A stretch of 42,960 nt of DNA from CAWULT01 sp963923455 (GTDB taxonomy: Bacteria; Acidobacteriota; Vicinamibacteria; Vicinamibacterales; UBA2999), in assembly GCA_963923455.1 (NCBI GenBank), contig CAWULT010000028.1:1-42960 (forward strand), read 5' to 3'. Position numbers and translations under genes: made by a program. Position 1 is the first letter of the stretch; each line of letters begins with the position of its first letter. This document shows, piece after piece, positions 15,729-24,124 of this stretch. The notes beneath the pieces are model-generated. The model was not told where the DNA came from, did no database searches, and saw nothing but the letters and a program-made list of their open reading frames with translations.

Positions 15729-17168
15729 ATGAGCGCACACGCACACCTCCGTTCCGCGCGGCTCGCGTCCGGCCTGCTGATCGCGCTGGGGCTGGTGGCG
15801 GCCGCCACGACGGCCCTGCCCGGCCAGACCCGGATCACGCCCGACCGCAACAAGTACTCGCTGGCCGACGACGTCAAACTCGGCAAGGACGCCGCGGCGC
15901 AGGTCAACAAGGAAATGCCGCTGCTCAACGACGCGCGCACCGAGGAATGGGTCGAGGAGGTCGGACGCACGCTCGCGGCGGCCATTCCGCCGGAGTTCGC
16001 CCACCGCGAGTTCGCCTACACCTTCGACGTCATCAACCAGAAGGAGATCAACGCCTTCGCGCTGCCCGGCGGCCCGATGTTCCTGAACCGCGGCATGATC
16101 GAGGCGGCGAAGACCGAGGGCGAGGTCGCCGGCGTGATGGCGCACGAGATTTCCCACGTGGCGCTCCGCCACGGCACGGCCCAGGCCACCAAGGGCGAGC
16201 GCTTCCAACTGGGCGCACTGGCGGGACAGGTGCTCGGCGCGGTGGTCGGCGGCACGGCCGGCAGCATCATCGCGCAGGGCTCCCAGTTCGGCCTCGGAAC
16301 CTACTTCCTGAAGTTCAGCCGCGAGTACGAGCGCCAGGCCGATCTGCTCGGCGCGCAGATCCTCGCGCGCGCCGGGTACGATCCCCGCCAGATGGCCAAC
16401 ATGTTCAAGACCATCGAGGCCCAGGGCGGAGGGCGACAGCCCGAGTGGCTCAGCAGCCACCCGAACCCGGGCAACCGATACGAGGCGATCAACCGCGAGG
16501 CGTCGACGCTGCGGGTGCAGGGTTCGGCGGGCACCGGCCGGTTCGACTCCATCAAGTCGCGGCTCGCCGGCATGGCGCCGGCGCTCACCGCCGAGGAGAT
16601 CGCCCGCAACGGCAGGGCCACGACCACCGCCGCGGGGGCCCCGCCGACGTCCGCCGGCACCACGCGCGCGCCGGTGCGCGTCGATCCGCCGGCGTCGCAG
16701 ACGCGCAGCCACCAGCCGTCGCCACTCCTGCGCGTCACCGTGCCCGCCAACTGGCAGGCCTTCGCCGGCAGCGACGGGGGGGCCACCTACGCGCCAGCAG
16801 GCGGGTTCGTCCAGGGGGCTCGCGGCGACACGGCCTTCACCCACGGCCTGCAGGTGGGCACGGCGCGGGGTACCGGCAACCTGCAGCGCGACACGGAGTC
16901 GCTGCTGCAAGGCTTCGCGCGCTCGAATCCGAACCTCCGCCGGACGGGGACGCAACGCGAGCAGATCGGCGGACGCGACGGCCTGACGACCCAGCTGACG
17001 AACGTCTCGGACGTGACCGGCGCGAAGGAGACCGTCGCGCTGTCCACGGTGCTGCTGCCGGACAACACGCTGGTGTATCTGATCGGCGTCTCCCCGCAGG
17101 CCGAGGCCTCGACCTACGAGAGCGCGTTCAGGCGCGTGCGGCAGGCGCTGCAGTTCTCGGACCGCTAG
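15729..17168 (+). CDS. Periplasmic M48 family metalloprotease (BepA/YfgC-like)
   Basis: A 479-residue exported zinc protease: signal sequence within 1-35, catalytic motif HEISH (His139, Glu140, His143) in MAHEISHVALRHG, and a downstream zinc-binding Glu expected in YERQADLLGAQILARAGYDP. The catalytic domain ends near 265 at SSHPNPGNRYEAINRE. A low-complexity Ala/Thr/Pro linker (about 295-330) leads to a second domain (about 335-479, starting LLRVTVPANWQAFAG) that resembles the lipoprotein-like domain attached to some M48 proteases. Relatives such as BepA control outer-membrane protein assembly, which suits the barrel gene upstream. AGGAG lies only 2 nt before ATG 15729. The stop overlaps the convergent tag stop in a shared CTAG. 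Confidence 0.92.
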   Translation: MSAHAHLRSARLASGLLIALGLVAAATTALPGQTRITPDRNKYSLADDVKLGKDAAAQVNKEMPLLNDARTEEWVEEVGRTLAAAIPPEFAHREFAYTFDVINQKEINAFALPGGPMFLNRGMIEAAKTEGEVAGVMAHEISHVALRHGTAQATKGERFQLGALAGQVLGAVVGGTAGSIIAQGSQFGLGTYFLKFSREYERQADLLGAQILARAGYDPRQMANMFKTIEAQGGGRQPEWLSSHPNPGNRYEAINREASTLRVQGSAGTGRFDSIKSRLAGMAPALTAEEIARNGRATTTAAGAPPTSAGTTRAPVRVDPPASQTRSHQPSPLLRVTVPANWQAFAGSDGGATYAPAGGFVQGARGDTAFTHGLQVGTARGTGNLQRDTESLLQGFARSNPNLRRTGTQREQIGGRDGLTTQLTNVSDVTGAKETVALSTVLLPDNTLVYLIGVSPQAEASTYESAFRRVRQALQFSDR

Positions 17169-17770
17169 CGCCCAGGGCCCGTCCCCGCACGTGCCAGAGG
17201 CCGGACGCGCGGCCGGAAGGCGCACGTGTCGACGTGGTCGTTGACGAGGCCCATCGCCTGCATGAAGGCGTACATCGTGGTCGGGCCCACGAACGTCCAG
17301 CCCCGGCGCCGCAGGTCCTTGCTGAGCGCAACGGATTCCGCGGTCGTCGCCATGCCCATCAGCACGTCCTTGGTGATCGCCCTGGGGCGGCTCGCCGGTT
17401 CCGGGGCCCAGCGCCAGAAGTACTCCGCCAGCGAGCCGAATTCGGCACGCAGTTCGCGCGCCCGTGCGGCGTTGTTGATGGCCGACGTGATCTTGCCCCG
17501 GTGCCGGACGATGCCGGCGTCTGCGACGAGGCGTTCGACGTCGGCGGGCCCGAAGGCCGCAACCGCGTCGATGTCGAAGCCCGCGAACGCGCGGCGGAAG
17601 TGCTCTCGCTTTCGCAGGATCGTGATCCAGCTCAGGCCCGACTGGAATCCCTCCAGACAGACCTTCTCGAACAACGCGCGGTCGTCCCGGACGGGCCGTC
17701 CCCACTCCTCGTCGTGGTACCGGACGTAGAGCGGGTCGTCGCCGCACCACCAGCATCGCATCTCCGTCAC
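17165..17770 (-). CDS. tag: DNA-3-methyladenine glycosylase I
   Basis: Removes 3-methyladenine from alkylated DNA. The sequence matches Tag: RCWWCGDDPLYVRYHDEEWG at the N-terminus, FQSGLSWITILRKREHFRRA, RHRGKITSAINNA and GPTTMYAFMQAMGLVNDH, ending NDHVDTC. The zinc site of Tag (Cys and His near the N-terminus, His and Cys near the C-terminus) is present in full. GTG 17770 is chosen because GAGGGAG lies 5 nt upstream; ATG 17761 (MRCWWC) gives 198 residues and matches the usual family start. It follows the PBP1A gene by 25 bp on the same strand. Confidence 0.94.
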   Translation of the reverse strand: MTEMRCWWCGDDPLYVRYHDEEWGRPVRDDRALFEKVCLEGFQSGLSWITILRKREHFRRAFAGFDIDAVAAFGPADVERLVADAGIVRHRGKITSAINNAARARELRAEFGSLAEYFWRWAPEPASRPRAITKDVLMGMATTAESVALSKDLRRRGWTFVGPTTMYAFMQAMGLVNDHVDTCAFRPRVRPLARAGTGPGR

Positions 17771-17795
17771 CGGGACTCCCTCTCGACGCCTCGGC

Positions 17796-19844
17796 TCAGC
17801 GGCCGAGGCCCAGACCACGCAGAATCGACCCCACGACCCCGTCGACCAGGCGAGCCGCGCGCTGGCGGAGGGTTCCCGGATGGATCGGGCACAGTGCTGA
17901 CGGCATCTCGTCGCCGTCCTTGAAATACTCGACGTACACGTCGCAGCCCTCCACCGGCCGCTGGTGCGAGAGCCGGCACAGCTCGGCCTGCCTCAACCCG
18001 GCCGGCGGCGCGATCGGGCCGGAGGGCAGGCGCTGCGCGGTCCGCCGCATGAAGTCGGCCCAGATCGGCAGCGCGACGCGGGCCCCCGTGGCGCCGTCGC
18101 GAATGGCGTGCGGCTGGTCGAAACCCACCCAGACGCCCGCGACGACCGCCGACGAGAAGCCGACGAACCAGGCGTCACGGTAGTCGCTGGTCGTGCCCGT
18201 CTTGCCCCCGAGCGCGCCACGCACGCCAAGGGCACGAACGGACGATGCGGTCCCGTGATCGACCACCCCTTGCAGCATCGACACCATCTGATACGCCACC
18301 GTGTCGGGCAGCACCGCCTCGCGCTCGACGTGCACCTGGTGCAGGCGGTCGCCCGTCGCCGACACCACCGAGACCATGCCGCGGGGCCGGGCATAGGAAC
18401 CAAGCGCCGGAAATACGCCGTAGGCCGCCGTCAGCGCGAGGGGCGAGACGAGCCCGCTGCCCAGCGACAGCGACGGCACCTCGGGCTGGTCCTCGACACC
18501 GAGCTTCGCCGCCAGGCGAACGACCGGGCGCGTCCCGACCCGCTGCTGCAGCAGCACGGCCGCGGCGTTGCTCGACTCCTGCAGCGCCTCGCGCAGCGTC
18601 ATCGCGTCGGCGCCACGCGCCTGTTCGTCGCGCGGTATCCACACGCCCTCGGGGGCCGACACGGCCACCGCCCGCAGGCCCTCCAGCGTCGAGACCGGCG
18701 ACAGCCCCCGCTCGAGGCCTGCCGCGAACACGAACGGCTTGAACGCCGATCCCGGCTGCCGCCGGCTGCGAGTCGCACGGTTGAAGGGCGTCGCCGCGAA
18801 GTCCGACCCGCCGACCATCGCGAGCAGGTTGCCGGTGGACGGGTCGATGGCGACCAGCGCCGCCTCGAGCCCCGGCACACCGAGACGGCGCAGACCGTCG
18901 CGGACCGCGGCCTCGGCCGCGTCCTGCACGCTGGGCACGAACGTCGTGTGCACGATCCAGCCCGGCGGGTTGTCGCCCCCGTAGACGTCACGGAACTGTT
19001 GCCGCAGGAACTCCTTCGCGTACCCGTGTCTCGCGCTCGTGACGCGCGGAGGGGGCAGGATGCGGATCCGCTCGCCCCGCGCCGCCTGCTCCTGCGCGGC
19101 GGTGATCTTGCCTTCTTCCCGCATCCGGGCCAGCACCACGTGGCTGCGCTCCCGCGCCGCCTCCGGGTGCGTCCACGGGGAATAGGTCGCGGGCGCGCGG
19201 ATGATGCCGGCAATCATCGCGGCCTCGGCGAGCGTCACGTCGGAGGCGGGCTTGCCCAGCATCCGCTGCGCCATCGACTCGACGCCGTAGACGCCGCCGC
19301 TCAGGTACACGCGATTCAGGTACAGCTCGAGAATCTCTCGCTTGGAGAGCAGCAGTTCGAGCAGCCCCGAGAGCGCCGCCTCCTTGACCTTGCGCCCGTA
19401 GGTGCGCGCCGTCGACAGGTACAGCGTACGCGCCAGTTGCTGCGTGATCGTGCTGCCGCCCTGCTGTCCCTCGGCCTGTGTGGCGTTGAACACGACGGCG
19501 CGGGCCACGGCGACCGGATCGATCCCGGGGTGCAGGTAGAAACGATGGTCCTCGACGGCGATTACCGCGTCCTTCAGGAAGACCGACATCCGTTCGAGGG
19601 GGACGTCGCGGCGCTGCTCGTCGAGGGGGAACCAGGGCCTGCCGTCGGCGTCGTAGAACATCGTGCCGCCGACGCCCCGGTTCAGGCCGTGGATGAGCCA
19701 GGCGTACTGCGCGGTCCAGCCACCGGCCACGACGAGCCCGGCGACGAGCACGGCGCCGACCGTCCATCGGACGGAGCGATGCGACCACGACGCGGCCGCC
19801 CGTGGCCGCAGCCACGCGAAAGGTGCTACAACTCTGCTCAGCAT
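17796..19844 (-). CDS. Class A penicillin-binding protein (PBP1A type)
   Basis: Bifunctional peptidoglycan synthase of 682 residues: a short cytoplasmic tail, a membrane helix at about 28-48, then the GT51 glycosyltransferase with VEDHRFYLHPGIDPVAVARA (catalytic Glu) and GGSTITQQLARTLYL. The transpeptidase has SxxK in RQPGSAFKPF, SxN in ESSNAAA and KTG in GGKTGTTSDYRDAWFVG. The C-terminal tail has four Cys and ends with a probable amphipathic helix. No PASTA or OB insert is obvious, so it is a compact PBP1A/PBP1C-like enzyme. The start ATG (19844-19842) overlaps the start codon of the divergent TolB-like gene, so its 5' leader, if any, must lie inside that gene. Confidence 0.95.
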   Translation of the reverse strand: MLSRVVAPFAWLRPRAAASWSHRSVRWTVGAVLVAGLVVAGGWTAQYAWLIHGLNRGVGGTMFYDADGRPWFPLDEQRRDVPLERMSVFLKDAVIAVEDHRFYLHPGIDPVAVARAVVFNATQAEGQQGGSTITQQLARTLYLSTARTYGRKVKEAALSGLLELLLSKREILELYLNRVYLSGGVYGVESMAQRMLGKPASDVTLAEAAMIAGIIRAPATYSPWTHPEAARERSHVVLARMREEGKITAAQEQAARGERIRILPPPRVTSARHGYAKEFLRQQFRDVYGGDNPPGWIVHTTFVPSVQDAAEAAVRDGLRRLGVPGLEAALVAIDPSTGNLLAMVGGSDFAATPFNRATRSRRQPGSAFKPFVFAAGLERGLSPVSTLEGLRAVAVSAPEGVWIPRDEQARGADAMTLREALQESSNAAAVLLQQRVGTRPVVRLAAKLGVEDQPEVPSLSLGSGLVSPLALTAAYGVFPALGSYARPRGMVSVVSATGDRLHQVHVEREAVLPDTVAYQMVSMLQGVVDHGTASSVRALGVRGALGGKTGTTSDYRDAWFVGFSSAVVAGVWVGFDQPHAIRDGATGARVALPIWADFMRRTAQRLPSGPIAPPAGLRQAELCRLSHQRPVEGCDVYVEYFKDGDEMPSALCPIHPGTLRQRAARLVDGVVGSILRGLGLGR

Positions 19845-20967
19845 GACTCAGACGCGTCGAATCGCCGCGGCGGCCGTGGCCAGCCTCGCGCTCGCAATCG
19901 GCGGAGCGGCGATCGGGGCCCAGGGTGATCCGCCCCGGGAGCGGGACTTCCTCGCGCGCATCCGGCGACTCACCGTCGAGGGCCGCCGGGCCGGCGAGGG
20001 TTACTGGTCACCCGACGGGCGGCGCCTGGTGTTCCAGAGCGAGCGCGAGCCCGGCAATCCCTTCTACCAGATCTACACACTGGACCTCTCCACGGGCGAC
20101 ACCACGCGCGTGTCACCGGGCACGGGCAAGACCACCTGCGCCTTCTTCAACCCAGAAACCCTCGACATCCTGTTCTCCTCGACGCACCACGACCCGCGGT
20201 CGGCCCAACTGCAACGGGACGAGCTCGCGTTCCGCGCCTCCGGACAGGAGCGGCGGTACTCGTGGGACTACGACCCCGAAATGGACATCTACGTCCGCAG
20301 CGCGCGCACCGGTACGCTCCGGCGCCTGACGACGGCCCGCGGCTACGACGCGGAGGCGAGCTACTCGCCCGACGGCCAGTGGATCGTCTTCTCCTCCACC
20401 CGGGACGCGTACGGCCGGACGCTCTCGGCCGCCGAACGCCGCCAGCTCGACACCGACCCCAGCTACTTCGCCGAGATCTACATCATGCGGGCCGACCCCG
20501 ACGGCTCCGGCGTCCGGCGCTTGACCTCGGTGCCGGGCTACGACGGCGGTCCGTTCTTCTCGCCTGACGGCACGCGCATCGTCTGGCGGCGCTTCGACGA
20601 GCGCGGGCTCATCGCCGACATCTGGACGATGAAACTCGACGGCACCGATCAGCGGCAGATCACCGACTTCGGCGCGATGAGCTGGGCGCCCTACCTCCAT
20701 CCGTCCGGCTCGTACATCATCTTTGCATCGAACAAGCTCGGGTTCGAGAACTTCGAGCTGTTCCTCGTCGACACGGCGGGCACCCGCGAGCCCGTCCGGG
20801 TCACCTACAGCGACGGATTCGACGGCCTGCCCGTTCCCTCGCCCGACGGCCGCCAGCTCGCATGGACGTCGAGCCGGGGCGGCGGCCGGGAGGGCCAGAT
20901 CTTCCTGGCCCAATGGAACCATCAGGCGGCGCTCGACGCGCTGGCCAACGCCCCGCTCCGCCGGTAA
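19843..20967 (+). CDS. Secreted TolB-like beta-propeller protein (PD40 repeats)
   Basis: A 374-residue exported protein with signal IAAAAVASLALAIGGAAIGA and at least five PD40/WD40-like repeats of the form (Y/F)SPDGxxIvFxS: YWSPDGRRLVFQS, SYSPDGQWIVFSSTR, FFSPDGTRIVWRR, YLHPSGSYIIFAS and PVPSPDGRQLAWTSSR. It resembles the propeller half of TolB, but without the TolB N-terminal domain or a tol-pal context; a role in binding peptides or glycans at the surface is only a guess. The M28 peptidase follows after 45 bp and a strong hairpin. ATG 19843 overlaps the divergent PBP1A start. AAAGGTG at 19820 is too far away (about 17 nt) to be a good Shine-Dalgarno. Confidence 0.88.
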   Translation: MTQTRRIAAAAVASLALAIGGAAIGAQGDPPRERDFLARIRRLTVEGRRAGEGYWSPDGRRLVFQSEREPGNPFYQIYTLDLSTGDTTRVSPGTGKTTCAFFNPETLDILFSSTHHDPRSAQLQRDELAFRASGQERRYSWDYDPEMDIYVRSARTGTLRRLTTARGYDAEASYSPDGQWIVFSSTRDAYGRTLSAAERRQLDTDPSYFAEIYIMRADPDGSGVRRLTSVPGYDGGPFFSPDGTRIVWRRFDERGLIADIWTMKLDGTDQRQITDFGAMSWAPYLHPSGSYIIFASNKLGFENFELFLVDTAGTREPVRVTYSDGFDGLPVPSPDGRQLAWTSSRGGGREGQIFLAQWNHQAALDALANAPLRR

Positions 20968-20973
20968 GACGCC

Positions 20974-20996
20974 CGGGCGGCCCCGGTGGCCGCCCG
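20974..20996 (+). terminator. Strong hairpin between TolB-like and M28 genes
   Basis: Perfect 9-bp stem CGGGCGGCC / GGCCGCCCG with a 5-nt loop, 6 nt after the stop codon of the TolB-like gene. No U-tract. It may terminate, attenuate or protect the upstream mRNA; the M28 Shine-Dalgarno begins a few bases after it. Confidence 0.5.
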
Positions 20997-21012
20997 CCAC
21001 GAGGATAGGCCC

Positions 21013-22848
21013 ATGACGATGCCCAGACGCCTGCCGACCGCCGGTCTCGCCCTGTCCGCCATCCTGCTGGGCGCGCCAGCGGCCGCCACCGGCCAGACCG
21101 CCCCGCTGACCTCGACGCGTCCCCACGTGGAGCGGTTGACGGCGGACGCCTTCAACGGGCGGCAGGCCGGCTCCACGGGCGAGCAGCTCGCGGCCGAGTA
21201 CCTGGCCGACCAGCTCGCGCGCATTGGCGCCGTGCCGCTGCCCGGCCACGCAGACGCCTTCGGCGGCTTCGAGTTCACTGCCGGCAGCACCGATGCCGGC
21301 AGCCGCATCACGATCGCCCGCGCCAGCGCCGCCCCGTCACCGCGAGTCTTCGCGTCACGAGAGGAGGTGCAGGCGCTCTCCTTCTCCGACGACGGCACGG
21401 TCACCGCGCCCGCCGTCTTCGCGGGCTACGGCATCGTGGTCCCCGAGGCGCAGGGCGTCGGCTACGACAGCTACGCCGGCCTCGACGTGACCGGCAAAGT
21501 GGTGGTCGTGCTGCGCTATTTCCCCGAGGACGCGGCGCCCGCGACCCGGGCAATCCTCGCGCGCTACTCGGACCTCCGCTACAAGGCCATGGCCGCGCGG
21601 CAGCGCGGCGCACGGGCGCTGGTCGTCGTGACGGGCCCCCGCTCCCCGAACGCCGGCCGAACGATCCCGATGACGTTCGACACCGCCCTGGCCGGGTCCG
21701 GGCTGCCGGCGGCCAGCGTCGGCGGCGCCGTCGCGGACGCGCTGCTCGCCGGCTCCCGTCCGCTCGAAAACGTGCAGCGCGAACTCGACTCCGGCAACCC
21801 CCACGTGGCCGGGTTCGGGCTGCCGGACGTGGCGATCACGCTGCAGACCGCGGTCGCGCGCCAGAAGCGCACCGGCCGCAACGTCCTCGCCTACCTGCCG
21901 GCGACCGGCCCGATCTCCGGGGTCGACAAGCCCTGGGTCGTGATCGGCGCACACTACGACCACCTCGGCGTCGGCGACAACGGGAACTCGCTGGCCGGCC
22001 AGGCCGACATCGGCAAGGCCCATCCCGGCGCGGACGACAACGCCTCGGGAACGGCCGCGGTGCTGGCGATCGCACAGTCGCTGGCGTCTCAGCCACGCCG
22101 CCGGCACGTGCTGGTCGCCTTCTGGTCGGCCGAGGAGATCGGCCTGGTCGGATCGAGCTCGTTCGTGGCGAAGCCACCCGTGCCGCTCGCCCAAGTCGCC
22201 GCGTACCTGAACTTCGACATGGTCGGGCGAATGCGCGACAACAAGCTCACCATCCAGGCCACTGGGACCAGCCCGGCCTGGCCGTCGGTACTCGAGCGGG
22301 CGAACGTCGTGGCCGGATTCGATCTGACGCTCCAGCCGGACCCGTATCAGCCCACCGACGTCGCCTCGTTCAACCAAGCCTCGGTCGCCAGCCTGGCCTT
22401 CACCACCGGCGCGCACGTGGACTACCACAAGCCGTCCGACACGGCCGACAAGATCAACTACGAGGATCTCGACCGGATCGCCGTGATGGCAGCCGCGATC
22501 GTGCGCCGGCTGCTCGACGCCGACGCCGCACCGGCATTCGCCAAGGTGGAGCCGACGGGCCAGGGCGCGACGAGGGCCGGCATCCGCGTCTTCACCGGCA
22601 CGGTGCCGGACTACGCCTCCGACGCCAAGGGCCTGCGGCTGAGCGACGTGATCGCCGGGGGCCCCGCCGCCGAGGCCGGGCTGCAGAAAGGCGACGTCGT
22701 CATCGAAATCGCGGGGCACACGATCGCCAACATCTACGACTACACCTACGCCCTCGAGCTGCTGAAGATCGGCCAGCCGACGACCGTGGTGTTCGTCCGC
22801 GCGGGCGAACGGCGGACGACGACGCTCACCCCGGCCGCGCGCCGCTAG
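21013..22848 (+). CDS. Secreted M28 zinc aminopeptidase with PA and PDZ domains
   Basis: A 611-residue exported peptidase: signal LPTAGLALSAILLGAPAAAT, a PA-type insert (about 110-290, including AVFAGYGIVVPEAQGVGYDS and GKVVVVLRYF), then the M28 catalytic domain. Zinc ligands and catalytic residues are His314 and Asp316 in GAHYDHLG, Asp341 in GADDNASGT, Glu374/Glu375 in SAEEIGLVG, Asp in NFDMVGRM and the final His in HVDYHKPSDT. A C-terminal PDZ domain (about 530-605) contains LSDVIAGGPAAEAGLQKGDV. It should release N-terminal amino acids from peptides outside the inner membrane. ATG 21013 has GAGGATAGG upstream. It is probably transcribed with the TolB-like gene, subject to the hairpin between them. 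Confidence 0.94.
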   Translation: MTMPRRLPTAGLALSAILLGAPAAATGQTAPLTSTRPHVERLTADAFNGRQAGSTGEQLAAEYLADQLARIGAVPLPGHADAFGGFEFTAGSTDAGSRITIARASAAPSPRVFASREEVQALSFSDDGTVTAPAVFAGYGIVVPEAQGVGYDSYAGLDVTGKVVVVLRYFPEDAAPATRAILARYSDLRYKAMAARQRGARALVVVTGPRSPNAGRTIPMTFDTALAGSGLPAASVGGAVADALLAGSRPLENVQRELDSGNPHVAGFGLPDVAITLQTAVARQKRTGRNVLAYLPATGPISGVDKPWVVIGAHYDHLGVGDNGNSLAGQADIGKAHPGADDNASGTAAVLAIAQSLASQPRRRHVLVAFWSAEEIGLVGSSSFVAKPPVPLAQVAAYLNFDMVGRMRDNKLTIQATGTSPAWPSVLERANVVAGFDLTLQPDPYQPTDVASFNQASVASLAFTTGAHVDYHKPSDTADKINYEDLDRIAVMAAAIVRRLLDADAAPAFAKVEPTGQGATRAGIRVFTGTVPDYASDAKGLRLSDVIAGGPAAEAGLQKGDVVIEIAGHTIANIYDYTYALELLKIGQPTTVVFVRAGERRTTTLTPAARR

Positions 22849-22860
22849 GGCCGGGCCCGT

Positions 22861-23628
22861 CTACCGGTCGCCGTCGGCCGCCCCGACCTGCTCCGCCTCG
22901 GCCTCGAGGCTGGCCTCGCCCTGCGCCTCGACCGGGGTCTCCGGCATCGGGCCCTGCATCCGCGCGTAGACGTAGGAGACGGCGAAGATGATCAGGATGA
23001 CGCCAATCGACAGCCATTGGGGAATCTCGACGTGGACGAGTCCGGCCTCGTGCAGGTACTCGAGGCCGAGCTTGAAACCGACCCACGCGATGATCACGAA
23101 CGCCCCGTCCACGAGCGCCGGGTAGCGCTGGACCAGCGAAATCAACTGGCCCACGACCAGCCGCATCGCCACGATGCCCAGAATTCCGCCGGTCACGACC
23201 ACCCACAACTTCGGCGACATCGCGACCGCCACGAGGATCGAGTCGATCGAGAAGGCCAGGTTGATGAGCTCGACCCGGACGACGGTGGCCCAGAACGGTG
23301 ACAGCCCCAGCCAGGGCTTGGCCGCCGGCGCCTGCCGTCCGTCCTCGCCGTGCTCGCGGGAGGTGAAGTGGGAATACGTGAGGTAGAGCAGGTACAGCCC
23401 GCCCAGCAGCCGAATCCAGCCGACCTTGATCAGGTAGGCCGCGAGCAGTGTCGCGATGATCCGGAACGCGAACCCGCCGACCAGGCCATACCGGAGGGCC
23501 TTCTGGTGCGAGGCCTTGGGCAGGCCCAGCACCAGGATGGCCATCACGAGCGCGTTGTCGGCGCTGAGGAGGCCTTCGAGGACGACGAGGAGGGCGACGG
23601 TGACGAAGTCTGCGGCCTGGATATCCAA
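22861..23628 (-). CDS. TerC family membrane protein, YkoY-like (probable metal exporter)
   Basis: A protein of about 255 residues with 7 or so membrane helices. The family signatures are LEGLLSADNALVMAILVLG, with the acidic residue in the first helix, and INLAFSIDSILVAVAMSP, with Asp in a later helix. The LEGLLSADNA form is that of B. subtilis YkoY, where TerC-family members export manganese; the metal role here is inferred from family. The C-terminal tail is very acidic (EAQGEASLEAEAEQ). TTG 23628 is preferred: it begins just before the first helix and has TAGGAT 11 nt upstream. GTG 23685 would add 19 Arg-rich residues. It converges with the M28 gene (12-bp gap) and is divergent from hspR. 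Confidence 0.87.
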   Translation of the reverse strand: MDIQAADFVTVALLVVLEGLLSADNALVMAILVLGLPKASHQKALRYGLVGGFAFRIIATLLAAYLIKVGWIRLLGGLYLLYLTYSHFTSREHGEDGRQAPAAKPWLGLSPFWATVVRVELINLAFSIDSILVAVAMSPKLWVVVTGGILGIVAMRLVVGQLISLVQRYPALVDGAFVIIAWVGFKLGLEYLHEAGLVHVEIPQWLSIGVILIIFAVSYVYARMQGPMPETPVEAQGEASLEAEAEQVGAADGDR

Positions 23629-23686
23629 AGTTGCCGTCGATCCTACCGCGAACCGGCGTCGCACCGGTCGGGCACGGCGCCACACG

Positions 23687-23715
23687 TTGACACACTGCGT
23701 GTCAATAGCTATACT
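23687..23715 (+). promoter_or_regulatory. hspR operon promoter overlapped by a perfect inverted repeat (HAIR-like operator)
   Basis: TTGACA (23687-23692), a 17-bp spacer and TATACT (23710-23715) form a near-consensus sigma-70 promoter. The -35 hexamer is the left arm of a perfect inverted repeat, TTGACAC-ACTGC-GTGTCAA (23687-23705). Its TTGA-N11-TCAA spacing equals that of the known HspR operator, CTTGAGT-N7-ACTCAAG. A further half-site-like ATGTCAA is at 23722-23728. Binding would block RNA polymerase directly, as expected for autoregulation by HspR. Confidence 0.8.
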
Positions 23716-23721
23716 TGCGCC

Positions 23722-23760
23722 ATGTCAATGCTATTCGTCGATCCGGATCAGGGCGTCTGA
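23722..23760 (+). CDS. Candidate 12-residue leaderless leader peptide before hspR
   Basis: ATG 23722 lies 6 nt after TATACT, exactly where transcription should start, and opens MSMLFVDPDQGV with a stop at 23758-23760, 6 nt before the hspR ATG. Whether it is translated is unknown; this rests on position alone. Confidence 0.2.
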   Translation: MSMLFVDPDQGV

Positions 23761-23766
23761 CGGGTC

Positions 23767-24111
23767 ATGGCGATCGACCGGGATCTCTACCTGATCAGCA
23801 TGGCTGCCGAGATGCTCGGCATGCATCCGCAGACGCTGCGCAAGTACGAGCGCCTCGGCCTGATACAGCCGTCGCGATCGCTCGGGAGCATGCGGCTCTA
23901 CTCGCGCGACGAACTGGAGCGCCTGCGGCTGATCAAGCGCCTGGTGGACGACCTCGGCATCAACCTGGCGGGCGTCCAGCGCCTGCTGTCGATCGCCGAA
24001 GTGATGCAGCGCGTCCGCCCCCTGCTCGACGAACAGGCGCTGAACACCGGTGCCGGGCGGCGACAGCTCCTCGCCGAGATGCGGCGCCTCAACGACGTCA
24101 TGGGCTTCTGA
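23767..24111 (+). CDS. hspR: HspR, MerR-family heat-shock repressor
   Basis: Represses chaperone operons, usually with DnaK as corepressor, and is released on heat stress. The 114-residue protein starts YLISMAAEMLGMHPQTLRKY then ERLGLIQPSRS, the diagnostic HspR winged-helix segment; the first 75 residues are the MerR DNA-binding domain (SMRLYSRDELERLRLIKRLV). A short coiled C-terminus follows (LLAEMRRLNDVMGF). It leads hspR-dnaJ-clpB behind a promoter that carries a HAIR-like repeat. In actinobacteria HspR sits after dnaK-grpE-dnaJ; here dnaK and grpE are absent and clpB is in the operon. Confidence 0.95.
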   Translation: MAIDRDLYLISMAAEMLGMHPQTLRKYERLGLIQPSRSLGSMRLYSRDELERLRLIKRLVDDLGINLAGVQRLLSIAEVMQRVRPLLDEQALNTGAGRRQLLAEMRRLNDVMGF

Positions 24112-24124
24112 ACACGGACGCGAC

